Of a stretch of 64,000 nt of DNA, positions 32,647 through 44,360 are shown piece by piece (the first letter of the stretch is position 1; each line of letters starts with the position of its first letter). The DNA is from Pseudomonas sp. (GTDB taxonomy: Bacteria; Pseudomonadota; Gammaproteobacteria; Pseudomonadales; Pseudomonadaceae). The DNA lies in the NCBI GenBank assembly GCA_030699825.1, contig JAUYKV010000048.1, positions 62,001-126,000 on the forward strand, read 5' to 3'. Position numbers and translations under genes: made by a program. Under the pieces are notes generated by a model. The model was not told where the DNA came from, searched no databases, and worked only from the letters and a program-made list of their open reading frames with translations.

Positions 32647-32829
32647 ATGGCTGTTCAGCAGAACAAAAAATCCCGTTCCGCCCGTGACATGCGTCGTTCG
32701 CACGATGCGCTCGATGCCAGCACCCTGTCCGTCGAGAAAAGCACCGGTGAAATCCATCTGCGCCACCACGTATCGCCGGAAGGTGTTTACCGTGGTCGCA
32801 AAGTGATCGACAAGGGCGCTGACGAGTAA
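32647..32829 (+). CDS. rpmF: 50S ribosomal protein L32
   Basis: 60-aa ribosomal protein L32: [20 protein letters not shown] followed by [20 protein letters not shown]. This version lacks the zinc-binding cysteines present in some bacterial L32 proteins. TTAGGAG lies upstream of the ATG. Followed 3 nt later by plsX, linking ribosome and membrane-lipid synthesis genes. Confidence 0.97.
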   Translation: MAVQQNKKSRSARDMRRSHDALDASTLSVEKSTGEIHLRHHVSPEGVYRGRKVIDKGADE

Positions 32830-32832
32830 TCC

Positions 32833-33843
32833 TTGTCCGCTCCGATCATCGCGATTGATGCAATGGGTGGGGACTTCGGTCCCCACAGCATTGTTCAGGC
32901 CAGCATTGCCTGCTTGGCCGAGTACCCTTCGTTGCACCTGGTCCTAGTCGGCCAAGCCCCTCTTCTCGAAGATTTGATTGCCCGCAGTCCTGGGGTCGAT
33001 CGCGCACGCCTGCATGTCGAGCATGCTGACGAAGTGGTCACTATGGACGAGCGTCCAGCGCAGGCGTTGCGTGGCAAGGCGGATTCGTCGATGCGGGTGG
33101 CCCTGGAATTGCTGCGTGATGGGCGGGCTCAGGCCTGCGTCAGTGCTGGCAATACCGGGGCCTTGATGGCGTTGTCGCGTTATGTGCTGAAAACCTTGCC
33201 GGGGATAGATCGTCCGGCCATGGTAACGGCTGTGCCGACCCGGGCCGGCTGCTGTCATTTGCTCGATCTGGGGGCTAATGTCGACTGCAGCGCCGAGCAG
33301 CTCTACCAGTTCGCCGTGATGGGGGCGGTGGCTGCCGAGGCGCTGGGGGTGGTGCGGCCGCGCGTGGCATTGCTCAATGTTGGTACCGAAGAGGTCAAGG
33401 GCAATCAGCAGGTCAAGCTTGCCGCAAATCTTTTGCAGCAAGCCCCTGGCTTGAATTACATCGGTTTCATCGAGGGTGACGGGCTCTACCGTGGCGACGC
33501 CGATGTGGTGGTGTGCGACGGTTTTGTGGGCAATATCTTACTCAAGTCCAGCGAAGGTCTGGCAGCGATGATCGCGGCGCGTATCGAGCAGTTGTTCAGG
33601 CGCAACCTGGTTTCGCGGTTGGCAGGCCTGCTGGCGATGCCGGTGTTGCGTCGCTTGCGCGCCGAGCTGGCGCCTGCGCAGCACAATGGTGCGAGCTTGC
33701 TCGGCCTGCAGGGCATTGTGGTGAAGAGTCATGGCTCGGCCGGTGCGGAGGGTTTCAAGAGTGCCATTCGTCGCGCGCTGAGGGAAATTGAGGACAATCT
33801 GCCGCAGCGCCTGCATGGTCGTCTCGAGGACAGGTTGCTCTGA
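32833..33843 (+). CDS. plsX: Phosphate acyltransferase PlsX
   Basis: Converts acyl-ACP to acyl-phosphate, feeding PlsY in phospholipid synthesis. 336 aa. Characteristic [11 protein letters not shown] near the N-terminus, then [42 protein letters not shown] and [17 protein letters not shown]. The start is an unusual TTG three bases after the rpmF stop; no ATG or GTG in frame nearby fits the conserved N-terminus. Start of the phospholipid/fatty-acid cluster, but separated from fabD by 328 bp containing a palindromic repeat. Confidence 0.95.
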   Translation: MSAPIIAIDAMGGDFGPHSIVQASIACLAEYPSLHLVLVGQAPLLEDLIARSPGVDRARLHVEHADEVVTMDERPAQALRGKADSSMRVALELLRDGRAQACVSAGNTGALMALSRYVLKTLPGIDRPAMVTAVPTRAGCCHLLDLGANVDCSAEQLYQFAVMGAVAAEALGVVRPRVALLNVGTEEVKGNQQVKLAANLLQQAPGLNYIGFIEGDGLYRGDADVVVCDGFVGNILLKSSEGLAAMIAARIEQLFRRNLVSRLAGLLAMPVLRRLRAELAPAQHNGASLLGLQGIVVKSHGSAGAEGFKSAIRRALREIEDNLPQRLHGRLEDRLL

Positions 33844-33996
33844 GCCGGTTCTTGATCGGATTTGCGGGCTTGTCGCTGCGCGACGCTGGCGCTTGCGCGG
33901 CCCGTTAATGTGACCGTGGCGGATGGCCTGTCATCCAACTGTCAGTTCGTTGCGCTTGACTCTGTCAGGCGCGAATTTTTTCGACGATAAGGGCAT

Positions 33997-34145
33997 GGAA
34001 AGAAATAACTGCCACGTATTGCGCCGGATTTTCGTTTGCCTTCAAGGCACGGCAAGGCGCGCATAGTCGTTCTATGTAAGCTTTGCCGTAACGCCGAAGG
34101 CGGACGAAAAGACCAGCAAGGCGTCGTAGTTATTTTTTGACAGGT
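33997..34145. repeat. Long imperfect palindrome upstream of fabD (type C)
   Basis: About 145 bp. The outer left arm AAGAAATAACTGCCACG pairs with CGTCGTAGTTATTTTTT on the right; a further pair is GTTTGCCTTCAAGGCACGGC with GCCGTAACGCCGAAGGCGGA, and the centre is CATAGTCGTTCTATG. No coding capacity. The architecture (long arms around a CATAG/GTAC-type centre) is similar to the element at the end of lpxK though the sequence differs. It is the dominant content of the plsX-fabD gap. Confidence 0.65.
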
Positions 34146-34171
34146 CCTGAGACCATTAGAGGCTCGTTTAC

Positions 34172-35107
34172 ATGTCTGCATCCCTCGCATTCGTTTTTCC
34201 TGGGCAAGGCTCGCAGTCGCTGGCGATGTTGGCTGGGCATGGCTCGCAGCAAGTCGTTATCGATACGTTTGCCGAAGCTTGCGAAGTGCTCGGCTACGAC
34301 CTCTGGGCCTTGACCCAGCAGGGTCCGGAAGAGCAGCTCAATCAAACCGACAAAACCCAGCCGGCGATCCTTGCGGCGTCGACCGCTTTGTGGCGCTTGT
34401 GGCTGGCCGAGGGCGGCGCGCGTCCGGCCTTTGTCGCCGGCCATAGTCTGGGCGAGTACTCGGCGCTGGTAGCGGCGGGCAGCCTCACATTCGCCGAGGC
34501 TGTGAAACTGGTGGAGCTGCGTGGCCAGTTAATGCAGCAGGCTGTGCCGGCTGGTCAGGGTGGCATGGCGGCTATCCTCGGGCTGGACGATGCCGACGTC
34601 CTGGCAGCCTGCGCCGTAGCGGCGCAGGGCGAGGTGGTGAGTGCGGTGAATTTCAATGCGCCGGGTCAGGTGGTGATCGCCGGTTCGGCGGCTGCCGTGA
34701 CCCGCGCCGTCGAGGCATGCAAGGCGCGTGGCGCCAAGCGCGCCATGCCGTTGCCGGTCAGCGTGCCGTCGCACTGCGCGCTGATGCGCCCGGCCGCCGA
34801 GCGCTTCGCCGGAGCGGTGGCGGCGGTTGCCTGGCAGGCGCCGCAAATCCCGCTGGTACAGAATGTCAGTGCGCGCGTGATTGCCGACCTCGAGACGCTC
34901 AAGGCCGATCTGTTGGCGCAGCTGTACAGCCCGGTGCGCTGGGTGGAGTCGATCGTGTGCATGGCTGAGCAGGGCGTGACCGAACTGGTCGAGTGCGGTC
35001 CGGGCCGGGTGTTGTCGGGCCTGAACAAGCGCTGCGTCAAAGGAATCAATACGTATAATCTGGACACCCCGGACGCCTTCGCCGCCGCACGCGCGGCCTT
35101 GGCCTGA
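34172..35107 (+). CDS. fabD: Malonyl-CoA:ACP transacylase
   Basis: Loads malonate onto ACP for fatty-acid elongation. 311 aa. The nucleophile lies in VAGHSLGEYSALVAAG (S92), with the oxyanion part LAFVFPGQGSQSLAML at the N-terminus and the Arg of QLMQQAVPAGQGGMAA region downstream. His in PLPVSVPSHCALMRPA completes the active site. Followed by fabG after 16 nt with a good ribosome-binding site. Confidence 0.96.
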   Translation: MSASLAFVFPGQGSQSLAMLAGHGSQQVVIDTFAEACEVLGYDLWALTQQGPEEQLNQTDKTQPAILAASTALWRLWLAEGGARPAFVAGHSLGEYSALVAAGSLTFAEAVKLVELRGQLMQQAVPAGQGGMAAILGLDDADVLAACAVAAQGEVVSAVNFNAPGQVVIAGSAAAVTRAVEACKARGAKRAMPLPVSVPSHCALMRPAAERFAGAVAAVAWQAPQIPLVQNVSARVIADLETLKADLLAQLYSPVRWVESIVCMAEQGVTELVECGPGRVLSGLNKRCVKGINTYNLDTPDAFAAARAALA

Positions 35108-35123
35108 ATCAAGAGAGGATTTT

Positions 35124-35867
35124 ATGAGCCTGCAAGGTAAGGTTGCATTGGTCACTGGCGCGAGTCGCGGCATTGGTCGAGCCATTGCTCTGGAGTTGGG
35201 GCGGCAGGGCGCCGTTGTGATCGGTACGGCGACTTCGCCGTCGGGTGCCGAGCGCATCGCCGAATACCTGAAAGAACATGGCGTCGAAGGGGCTGGCCTG
35301 GTCCTGGATGTCGCCAGCGACGAATCGGTCGCCACGACTCTGCAGCACATTCAGCAACACCTCGGTCAGCCGTTGATTCTGGTCAACAACGCCGGCATCA
35401 CGCGCGATAATCTGATGCTGCGGATGAAAGATGACGAGTGGTTCGATGTCATCAACACCAACCTGAACAGCCTCTATCGCCTGTCCAAGGCCGTGCTGCG
35501 CGGGATGACCAAGGCGCGCTTCGGGCGCATTATCAATATCGGTTCGGTTGTCGGCGCCATGGGCAATGCCGGGCAAGTGAACTATGCTGCGTCCAAGGCC
35601 GGGCTTGAAGGTTTCGGTCGTGCGCTGGCGCGCGAAGTAGGCTCACGGTCGATCACCGTCAACGCGGTGGCACCTGGTTTTATCGATACCGATATGACCC
35701 GCGAGCTGCCGGAAGCACAGCGTGACGCATTGCTGACACAGATTCCGCTGGGCCGTTTGGGGCAGGCCGAAGAGATCGCGAAAGTGGTCGCTTTCCTCGC
35801 TTCCGATGGCGCCGCCTACGTCACAGGGGCTACTATCCCGGTGAATGGCGGAATGTACATGAGCTGA
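35124..35867 (+). CDS. fabG: 3-oxoacyl-ACP reductase
   Basis: NADPH-dependent beta-ketoacyl-ACP reductase, SDR family, 247 aa. Cofactor motif VTGASRGIGRAIALELG, NNAGITRDNLMLRM, and the catalytic triad in NIGSVVGAMGNAGQVNYAASKAG (Ser, Tyr, Lys). The C-terminus PVNGGMYMS is typical. GAGAGGA precedes the ATG. Part of fabD-fabG-acpP-fabF. Confidence 0.96.
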   Translation: MSLQGKVALVTGASRGIGRAIALELGRQGAVVIGTATSPSGAERIAEYLKEHGVEGAGLVLDVASDESVATTLQHIQQHLGQPLILVNNAGITRDNLMLRMKDDEWFDVINTNLNSLYRLSKAVLRGMTKARFGRIINIGSVVGAMGNAGQVNYAASKAGLEGFGRALAREVGSRSITVNAVAPGFIDTDMTRELPEAQRDALLTQIPLGRLGQAEEIAKVVAFLASDGAAYVTGATIPVNGGMYMS

Positions 35868-35980
35868 ATGTGACCCCAGCCTTCAGAAAACTGTCATAGG
35901 TGCTGTCTAAAATCCGTTATAAAGCTGCAACAGGGTTTAGGTGGATCGTTGAAGTGTTCTGGGGCAAGCGCGCATTTTGC

Positions 35981-36008
35981 TTGAAATGCTGAAAACCCTT
36001 TATATACA
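35981..36008 (+). promoter_or_regulatory. Probable acpP promoter
   Basis: -35 TTGAAA (35981-35986) and -10 TATACA (36003-36008) separated by 16 bp, lying 53-80 bp before the acpP start. A dedicated strong promoter is expected because ACP is needed in far greater amount than the other Fab proteins. Pattern match only. Confidence 0.6.
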
Positions 36009-36061
36009 CTTGGCCGCAGACCAGCTGCCTGAATTTGTCCAATTAGGAGTGAAAACACGGT

Positions 36062-36298
36062 ATGAGCACCATCGAAGAACGCGTCAAGAAAATCGTTGCC
36101 GAGCAACTTGGCGTCAAAGAAGACGAAGTAACCAACAGCGCTTCCTTCGTTGAAGACTTGGGTGCCGACTCCCTTGACACCGTTGAGCTGGTAATGGCTC
36201 TCGAAGAAGAATTCGAGACTGAGATTCCGGATGAACAGGCCGAGAAGATCACCACCGTTCAGGAAGCTATCGATTACGTGACTACGCACGCGCAATAA
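36062..36298 (+). CDS. acpP: Acyl carrier protein
   Basis: 78-aa acidic carrier protein. The phosphopantetheine-accepting serine is S37 in [19 protein letters not shown]. The sequence [20 protein letters not shown] is standard. AGGAG lies about 12 nt before the ATG. Flanked by its own candidate promoter and a terminator, so it can be expressed as a monocistronic message. Confidence 0.98.
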   Translation: MSTIEERVKKIVAEQLGVKEDEVTNSASFVEDLGADSLDTVELVMALEEEFETEIPDEQAEKITTVQEAIDYVTTHAQ

Positions 36299-36322
36299 GC
36301 TGATCGTCGGTTCCCGACCTGG

Positions 36323-36360
36323 AAAAGCCGCACAGCCCTCATCGGGCGTGCGGTTTTTCT
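36323..36360 (+). terminator. Rho-independent terminator after acpP
   Basis: Stem built of CCGCAC / GTGCGG and GCCC / GGGC around a short loop, A-rich start and TTTTTCTTT end. It would limit read-through from the abundant acpP message into fabF. Confidence 0.85.
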
Positions 36361-36565
36361 TTGAGGGGCTGTTGAAAGCGGCTACGTGCTTTGCAGACCA
36401 AGCGGTGAACTGAGGCCTGGCCACGGCTCGCTTGGTGCGTTTGCCGTACCGGCCAGCCTTCGCCTGTTGCTACGCCGTAGCGTCTTGCCTGATCTTCGCT
36501 CGTTATCCGTTATCGCGGTAAGGGAGGAGAAAGGCGTCGAATAACCGAAACAAGAGGAGATTGCT
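36361..36565. other. acpP-fabF intergenic region with short inverted repeats
   Basis: About 200 bp without a gene. It begins with GGGGCTGTTGAAAGCGGC, reminiscent of the end of the lpxK-associated element (GGCTGTTGAAA), and contains an 8-bp inverted pair ACCAAGCG (36397) / CGCTTGGT (36429). It may be a decayed repeat element; evidence is thin. The fabF ribosome-binding site AAGAGGAGA is at its right end. Confidence 0.35.
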
Positions 36566-37810
36566 GTGTCGCGTAGACGCGTCGTGGTTACCGGTATGGG
36601 CATGCTGTCGCCGCTGGGTAACGATGTGCCGAGCAGCTGGCAGGGCATTTTGGCCGGACGCAGTGGCATCGCCCCCATCGAGCACATGGATCTTTCCGCT
36701 TACACCACCCGTTTTGGTGGTTCGGTCAAGGGGTTCAATGTCGAGGAGTATTTGTCCGCCAAAGAGGCGCGCAAGCTCGATCTGTTTATTCAGTACGGTT
36801 TGGCCGCGAGCTTTCAGGCTGTGCGCGATTCCGGGCTGGAAGTGACCGACGCCAACCGTGAGCGTATCGGTGTGGCGCTTGGCTCGGGCATTGGCGGCCT
36901 GACCAATATCGAGAACAACTGCAAGTTGCTGCATGAGTTGGGCCCGCGGCGCATTTCGCCGTTTTTCGTGCCGGGCTCGATCATCAACATGATTTCCGGG
37001 TTCCTGTCGATCCATCTGGGGCTGCAGGGGCCGAACTATGCGATCGCCACGGCCTGTACCACGGGTACCCATTGTATCGGCATGGCCGCGCGCAATATTG
37101 CTTATGGCGAAGCCGACGTGATGGTCGCCGGTGGCGCCGAGATGGCCGCGTGCGGTTTGGGTATCGGTGGTTTTGCCGCGGCGCGGGCATTGTCCACGCG
37201 CAACGACGACCCGGCCAGCGCCAGTCGTCCGTGGGATAAGGGACGTGACGGCTTCGTGCTGTCGGATGGTGCCGGCGCACTGGTACTGGAAGAGCTGGAG
37301 CACGCCAAGGCGCGCGGCGCAACCATCTATGCCGAGTTGATCGGCTTTGGCATGAGTGGCGACGCCTACCACATGACGTCGCCGCCGGAGGATGGTGCCG
37401 GTGCCGCCCGCTGCATTGCCAATGCCATGCGCGACGCCGGGTTGAATGCCGATCAGGTGCAGTACATCAATGCCCACGGCACCTCGACTTTGGCGGGAGA
37501 CAGGGCAGAGGTCGCGGCGATCAAGTCGGTGTTCGGCGAACAGGCCTACCGGCTTGCCGTCAGCTCGACCAAGTCGATGACCGGCCACCTACTGGGCGCG
37601 GCTGGCGCGGTTGAGGCGATCTTCAGCATCTTGGCGATTCGTGAACAGGTGGCGCCACCCACCATCAACCTGGACGAGCCTGGCGAGGGCTGCGACCTCG
37701 ACTTCGTTGCGCACCAGGCCAAAGCCATGCCGATCGATGTGGTGCTGTCCAACTCCTTCGGTTTTGGCGGTACCAACGGCTCGCTGGTGTTCCGCCGGTA
37801 CGCAGGTTGA
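36566..37810 (+). CDS. fabF: Beta-ketoacyl-ACP synthase II
   Basis: Condensing enzyme of fatty-acid elongation, 414 aa. Nucleophile C164 in [15 protein letters not shown], and the two His motifs [13 protein letters not shown] and [17 protein letters not shown]. The GTG start has a strong AAGAGGAGA site. Its TGA overlaps the pabC ATG by one base. Full length and apparently intact. Confidence 0.95.
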   Translation: MSRRRVVVTGMGMLSPLGNDVPSSWQGILAGRSGIAPIEHMDLSAYTTRFGGSVKGFNVEEYLSAKEARKLDLFIQYGLAASFQAVRDSGLEVTDANRERIGVALGSGIGGLTNIENNCKLLHELGPRRISPFFVPGSIINMISGFLSIHLGLQGPNYAIATACTTGTHCIGMAARNIAYGEADVMVAGGAEMAACGLGIGGFAAARALSTRNDDPASASRPWDKGRDGFVLSDGAGALVLEELEHAKARGATIYAELIGFGMSGDAYHMTSPPEDGAGAARCIANAMRDAGLNADQVQYINAHGTSTLAGDRAEVAAIKSVFGEQAYRLAVSSTKSMTGHLLGAAGAVEAIFSILAIREQVAPPTINLDEPGEGCDLDFVAHQAKAMPIDVVLSNSFGFGGTNGSLVFRRYAG

Positions 37811-38625
37811 TGCCGAGCTGGGTCGACGGTCAGCCGCTGGAGTGGCTCCCCGTCAAGGACCGCGGCCTGGCCTACGGCGATGGCCTGTTTGAGACCATCG
37901 CCGTCAATGGCGGCAATCCGGCATTGCTGGAGCGGCACCTGACGCGGCTCGGCGAAGGCTGTGCGCGCCTGCAGATCGATCTCGATCTGGCGTTGGTACG
38001 TGCGGAGCTGCTGGCGTTCAGTCGTGAACTGGGCGATGGCGTGGCCAAGTTGATCGTCACCCGTGGCGACGGCTTGCGCGGTTATGCGCCACCACAGCCT
38101 GGGTTGCCGCGACGGATTCTGCAGGGCAGCGGCAAACCAGCTTATCCGGCCGGCAACGCAGAGCTGGGTGTGCGTTTGTTCCCCTGTGCCACGCGACTGG
38201 CCGAGCAACCGTTGTTGGCCGGGATCAAGCATTTGAATCGGCTTGAGCAGGTGCTTGCGCGTGCCGAGTGGCAGGACGCCGAGCATGCCGAAGGCTTGAT
38301 GCTGGATGTTTCGGGGCGGGTGATCGAGGGCGTCTACAGCAATCTGTTTCTAGTGAAGGATGGTGTTTTGCTCACGCCCGATCTTGCTCGTTGCGGCGTA
38401 GCCGGGGTGATGCGTGCCGAACTGCTGGCGCAGGCGCAGGCCCAGGGGATCCGCTGCGATGTGCGCGATATCGGTGTCGATGCGTTACTGCAGGCCGACG
38501 AAGTCTTTCTCTGCAACAGCCTCTATGGCGTCTGGCCTGTCCGTGCCCTGCAACGGCATCGGTGGTCGGTTGGCCCGCTGACCCGTAAACTGCAGCTCAT
38601 AGCCCGCGATCTACTGGACAGCTGA
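37810..38625 (+). CDS. pabC: Aminodeoxychorismate lyase
   Basis: PLP enzyme of class IV (branched-chain aminotransferase fold) that converts aminodeoxychorismate to p-aminobenzoate and pyruvate in folate synthesis. 271 aa. Motifs DRGLAYGDGLFETIAV at the N-terminus, the PLP lysine in LLAGIKHLNRLEQVLAR, and EGLMLDVSGRVIEGVYSNLF. Starts in the fabF stop codon. The fabF-pabC-mltG-tmk-holB order is standard in gammaproteobacteria. Confidence 0.94.
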   Translation: MPSWVDGQPLEWLPVKDRGLAYGDGLFETIAVNGGNPALLERHLTRLGEGCARLQIDLDLALVRAELLAFSRELGDGVAKLIVTRGDGLRGYAPPQPGLPRRILQGSGKPAYPAGNAELGVRLFPCATRLAEQPLLAGIKHLNRLEQVLARAEWQDAEHAEGLMLDVSGRVIEGVYSNLFLVKDGVLLTPDLARCGVAGVMRAELLAQAQAQGIRCDVRDIGVDALLQADEVFLCNSLYGVWPVRALQRHRWSVGPLTRKLQLIARDLLDS

Positions 38626-38628
38626 TTA

Positions 38629-41303
<2,675 letters not shown>

Positions 41304-41339
41304 AATCGGCCATTAAGTAATGAAAACCAGGAACGCCGA

Positions 41340-41696
41340 ATGAGCTTGCCACCTAATTTGGGCCCGCGTAACGGAATCCTGTCTCTGACCATCAAAGACA
41401 AATCCGTGCTCTATGCCGCTTATATGCCCTTTATCAAGAATGGCGGGCTGTTTATCCCGACCAACAAGAGCTACAAGCTTGGCGATGAAGTGTTCATGTT
41501 GCTCAACCTGATGGATGAACCGGAAAAGATCCCGGTCGCCGGCAAGGTGGTGTGGATCACCCCCAAGGGCGCCCAGGGCAACCGCGCGGCGGGTGTCGGT
41601 GTGCAGTTCAATGACGGTGACAACACCGCGCGGAACAAGATCGAGACCTACCTGGCGGGTGCGCTGAAGTCGGATCGGCCGACTCACACCATGTAG
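41340..41696 (+). CDS. pilZ: Type IV pilus assembly protein PilZ
   Basis: 118-aa single-domain PilZ protein required for type IV pilus biogenesis. It begins MSLPPNLGPRNGILSLTIKD and contains AGKVVWITPKGAQG and GVGVQFNDGDN. It lacks the RxxxR c-di-GMP motif, in agreement with pilus PilZ, which does not bind the ligand. Located after holB and before tatD as in P. aeruginosa. No other pilus gene is in the window. Confidence 0.94.
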   Translation: MSLPPNLGPRNGILSLTIKDKSVLYAAYMPFIKNGGLFIPTNKSYKLGDEVFMLLNLMDEPEKIPVAGKVVWITPKGAQGNRAAGVGVQFNDGDNTARNKIETYLAGALKSDRPTHTM

Positions 41697-41710
41697 ACTC
41701 ACCCCGTGTA

Positions 41711-41795
41711 ACTGTAGCGACAAGCCGCAAGCTGCAAGCGACAAGAGGGCGTTGGCGTTCTCGCTTTTACTTGTAGCTTGACGCTGGCTGCTTGA
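41711..41795. repeat. REP-like inverted repeat between pilZ and tatD
   Basis: Short inverted elements GCAAGCTGCAAGCGACAAG and CTTGTAGCTTGACGCTGGC flank a small G/C-rich centre. This resembles the CAAGCTGCAAG / CTTGTAGCTTG repeats common between pseudomonad genes. It takes up most of the 110-bp intergenic gap. Confidence 0.5.
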
Positions 41796-41806
41796 GGCTC
41801 CATTCC

Positions 41807-42589
41807 ATGCTTATCGATTCCCACTGTCACCTCGATCGTCTCGATCTGGCCGCCCACGGCGGCTCCCTCGATGCCGCGCTGGATGCGGCGCGCGCGCGCG
41901 GCGTCGGGCATTTCCTCTGTATCGGTGTCAGTGCCGACAATGCGGCGGCGGTCAAAGGCCTGGCCGAGCGCTATGCCGATGTCGATTGCTCGGTCGGGGT
42001 TCATCCGCTGGATCTCGAACCGGGCGCAGCGCCAGCCCTGGACTGGTTGCTGGCCGAACTGAACCATCCGCAGGTGGTGGCCATCGGTGAAACCGGGCTG
42101 GATTACCACTACGAACCGCAAGCGGCAGAGCTGCAGCAGCAGGCCTTCCGCTTGCACCTGCAGGCCGCCCGGGTCACCGGCAAACCGGTGATCGTGCACA
42201 CCCGAGAGGCCCGGGCCGATACCCTGGCCCTGCTGCGCGAGGCCGCCTTGCCGCAGGCCGGGGTGCTGCACTGCTTCACCGAAGACTGGGCGATGGCCAA
42301 GGCCGCGCTGGACCTTGGCTTCTATATTTCCCTGTCCGGCATCGTCACCTTCCGCAATGCCGAGGCGCTGCGCGAAGTCGCCCGCCAGGTCCCGGCTGAC
42401 CGTTTGCTGGTAGAAACCGATTCGCCCTACCTGGCGCCGGTGCCGCACCGCGGCAAACCTAACCTGCCGGAATATGTACGCGACGTGGCCGAGTACCTGG
42501 CGCAGTTGCGGGGCGTCAGTTTCGAGCAGCTGGCCGATCAGACCGGCTCCAACTTCAAGCGTCTGTTCCCGCTGGCGCGGGTTGCCTGA
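41807..42589 (+). CDS. tatD: TatD family metal-dependent hydrolase
   Basis: TIM-barrel metal-dependent DNase family protein, 260 aa. Metal ligands DSHCHLDRL (HxH), the Glu in AIGETGLDYHYEP, VIVHTREA, LHCFTED and the Asp in LLVETDSPYLAPVPHRGKPN. The ATG giving MLIDSHCHL is chosen; five extra upstream residues in the open frame are unlikely. Last gene of the supercluster beginning at yceD. Confidence 0.93.
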   Translation: MLIDSHCHLDRLDLAAHGGSLDAALDAARARGVGHFLCIGVSADNAAAVKGLAERYADVDCSVGVHPLDLEPGAAPALDWLLAELNHPQVVAIGETGLDYHYEPQAAELQQQAFRLHLQAARVTGKPVIVHTREARADTLALLREAALPQAGVLHCFTEDWAMAKAALDLGFYISLSGIVTFRNAEALREVARQVPADRLLVETDSPYLAPVPHRGKPNLPEYVRDVAEYLAQLRGVSFEQLADQTGSNFKRLFPLARVA

Positions 42590-42679
42590 CATCTGCGCTG
42601 GCTGATTGCGAGCGAGTGCAACGCCGTCACCGGCTCGATGCGTACAGTGTGCTCCGCGGTCATTGCGAGGTTAAAAAAC

Positions 42680-42845
42680 GGTTATGTACCCGTTATCTGT
42701 TGAACCAGAGCACAACCTCGTGGGAGGGGCTTTAGCCGCGAAACATTGCCAGTGTTTCGAATATTTTCGCGGATGAAACGGAACGCCGCCCGGCCGCTCC
42801 CACAAAAACGTGATCTCTCATGCAACAGATAACGGGTACATAGCC
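42680..42845. repeat. MITE-like element, type B, copy 1
   Basis: 166 bp with terminal inverted repeats GGTTATGTACCCGTTATCTG (left) and CAGATAACGGGTACATAGCC (right) differing at one position. The interior has a second inverted pair (GTGGGAGGGGCTTTAGCCGC and GGCCGCTCCCAC). It is flanked by an 8-bp direct repeat TAAAAAAC, extendable to TAAAAAACGG, consistent with target-site duplication. No gene inside. A near-identical copy lies about 4.9 kb to the right. Confidence 0.85.
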
Positions 42846-42940
42846 TAAAAAACGGCGGGCTGTCGCTGCGCTACTGATGCAATCCGCACCCGCAGGGAGT
42901 TGCTCACCGCAGGCGCTACGCGGTGGATAATCGGCGAGGC

Positions 42941-43078
42941 AAAAAAAACCCGGGTCCTGGGGGGGAATCCGGGTTAAGACCATTAGGAGTAAATCAAGGC
43001 ACGCGGTCCACGGTACCTTGCCTGGCGGGGCACTTGGGGGGAGATGCCGCGCGCCAGTACTCTTGAGTATTGGCGAAG
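42941..43078 (-). ncRNA. rgsA: RgsA (P16)-like small regulatory RNA
   Basis: On the minus strand this ~138-nt stretch starts with a hairpin (CGCCA-TACTC pairing with GAGTA-TGGCG, 43052-43075), continues through an unstructured C-rich part (TCTCCCCCC) and ends in a Rho-independent terminator, AACCCGG ... CCGGGTT followed by eight T. In P. aeruginosa the RpoS-dependent, Hfq-binding RgsA RNA (PA2958.1, P16 family) is encoded just beside the tatD homologue PA2959, which matches this location. The exact 5' end is a guess. I rely on position and architecture; I could not align it. Confidence 0.68.
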
Positions 43079-43150
43079 TTTGCCGAACGTCCAGGCCAAT
43101 TAGGCTCATTTTTTAAACAGATTTGGAATACCTGGCCGGCTGTTGAGTCC

Positions 43151-44284
43151 TCACCCTGTTGCCAGCTGATGCAGCAGGCTCAGGGTTTCCTCTATTACCC
43201 GTGCTTCGCTGTAAAAATGTGGGGACAGGCGGATGCCGGCACCGCGTTGCGCACAGATCACCTGCTCGGACCTGAGGCGCTGGAACAGTGCCTGATTATT
43301 CCAGTCGGCGAGGCTGAAGGTGACGATGCCGGCGCGCCGAGTCCGGTCAACCGGGCTATGCAGTGTTATGCCGGGCATGCCGGTCAGGCCGTCGAGCAGC
43401 CATTGCACGCGTTCCTGCACGGCCTTGCCGACCTCGACCATGCCGACTTCCTCGAGGAGCGACAGGCTGGCTTCCAGCGCCATGCTGCCCAGCATATTCG
43501 GACTGCCGCATTCGAAGCGCCTGGCCGAGTGGGCGGGTTGCCAGTCCTGGCGCAGGTAGTCGCCGCGGTGTTCGAGCATATGCCAGCCGTATTCATGCAG
43601 TTCAAGCTGGGCACGCAGGTCGGTGCGGCAATAGAACACGCCGAGCCCTTCCGGGCCGAGTAACCATTTATGTCCATCGGCCATGGCGAAGGCGCACTGG
43701 CAGGCCTGGACATCGAAGGGCAGGGCGCCAAGCTGCTGGATCGCATCGACGCAGAACAATACGCCGCGTTGCCGGCAGCCATGGCCGAGGCGCTGCAGGT
43801 CCAGGCGCAGGCCGCTGGCGTATTGCACGGCGCTGATCGACAGCAGTCGGGTGCGTGGGCCGCAGGCGTTGAGCAGGTTGCTTTCCGGGTCACCGTCATG
43901 CAGGTCGACCTTGATCACCTCGACCCCTTGCGGCTCGAGCGCCTCCCAGACCACGCGGTTGGAAGGGAACTCCTCGTTGCTGATTACCACCTGATCGCCC
44001 ATATGCCAGTCCAGGCCGAAGGCCACGAAGGACAACGCTTCCGAGGTGCTCTTGACCAGCGCGATATCGTCACTGCTGGGTGCATTGAGCAGGCGCGTCA
44101 GACGGTCGCGCAGGCTGCGCTCGACCAGTAACCACTCTGCGTAGTCGCGAGCGCCAACCTGGCTGTTCTGTTCGGCAAAACGCGTGACTGCGCGCACGGC
44201 ACGCCGTGGCCAGGGTGCGATTGCGGCGTGGTTCAGGTAACGGAGCCCGGGAACTTGCGGAAACTCGTCATGAATGCCGTACAT
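43151..44284 (-). CDS. Aminotransferase class V-fold PLP-dependent enzyme
   Basis: 377-aa fold-type I PLP enzyme related to cysteine desulfurases and isopenicillin-N epimerase. The PLP lysine is K206 in AFAMADGHKWLLGPEG, preceded by the cofactor Asp in GVLFCVDAIQQLG. YLNHAAIAPWP near the N-terminus and ALVKSTSEALSFVAFGL are typical. The C-terminal loop lacks an obvious desulfurase-type catalytic Cys. No scaffold or partner gene is adjacent, so the substrate is unknown. It diverges from the TetR regulator gene across 76 bp, which suggests possible regulation by it. Confidence 0.85.
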   Translation of the reverse strand: MYGIHDEFPQVPGLRYLNHAAIAPWPRRAVRAVTRFAEQNSQVGARDYAEWLLVERSLRDRLTRLLNAPSSDDIALVKSTSEALSFVAFGLDWHMGDQVVISNEEFPSNRVVWEALEPQGVEVIKVDLHDGDPESNLLNACGPRTRLLSISAVQYASGLRLDLQRLGHGCRQRGVLFCVDAIQQLGALPFDVQACQCAFAMADGHKWLLGPEGLGVFYCRTDLRAQLELHEYGWHMLEHRGDYLRQDWQPAHSARRFECGSPNMLGSMALEASLSLLEEVGMVEVGKAVQERVQWLLDGLTGMPGITLHSPVDRTRRAGIVTFSLADWNNQALFQRLRSEQVICAQRGAGIRLSPHFYSEARVIEETLSLLHQLATG

Positions 44285-44360
44285 GGTCGGATGATCCGTG
44301 CAATTTTGCGCTAGTTAGGCATAATACTTGGCTTCGTTTTTCGACCTCTTAGTCCTTCTT

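Noticed and set aside
42732-43109. 125-codon minus-strand open frame
   Set aside because: It spans part of a type-B MITE-like element and the RgsA-like RNA, lacks a ribosome-binding site, and resembles no protein.
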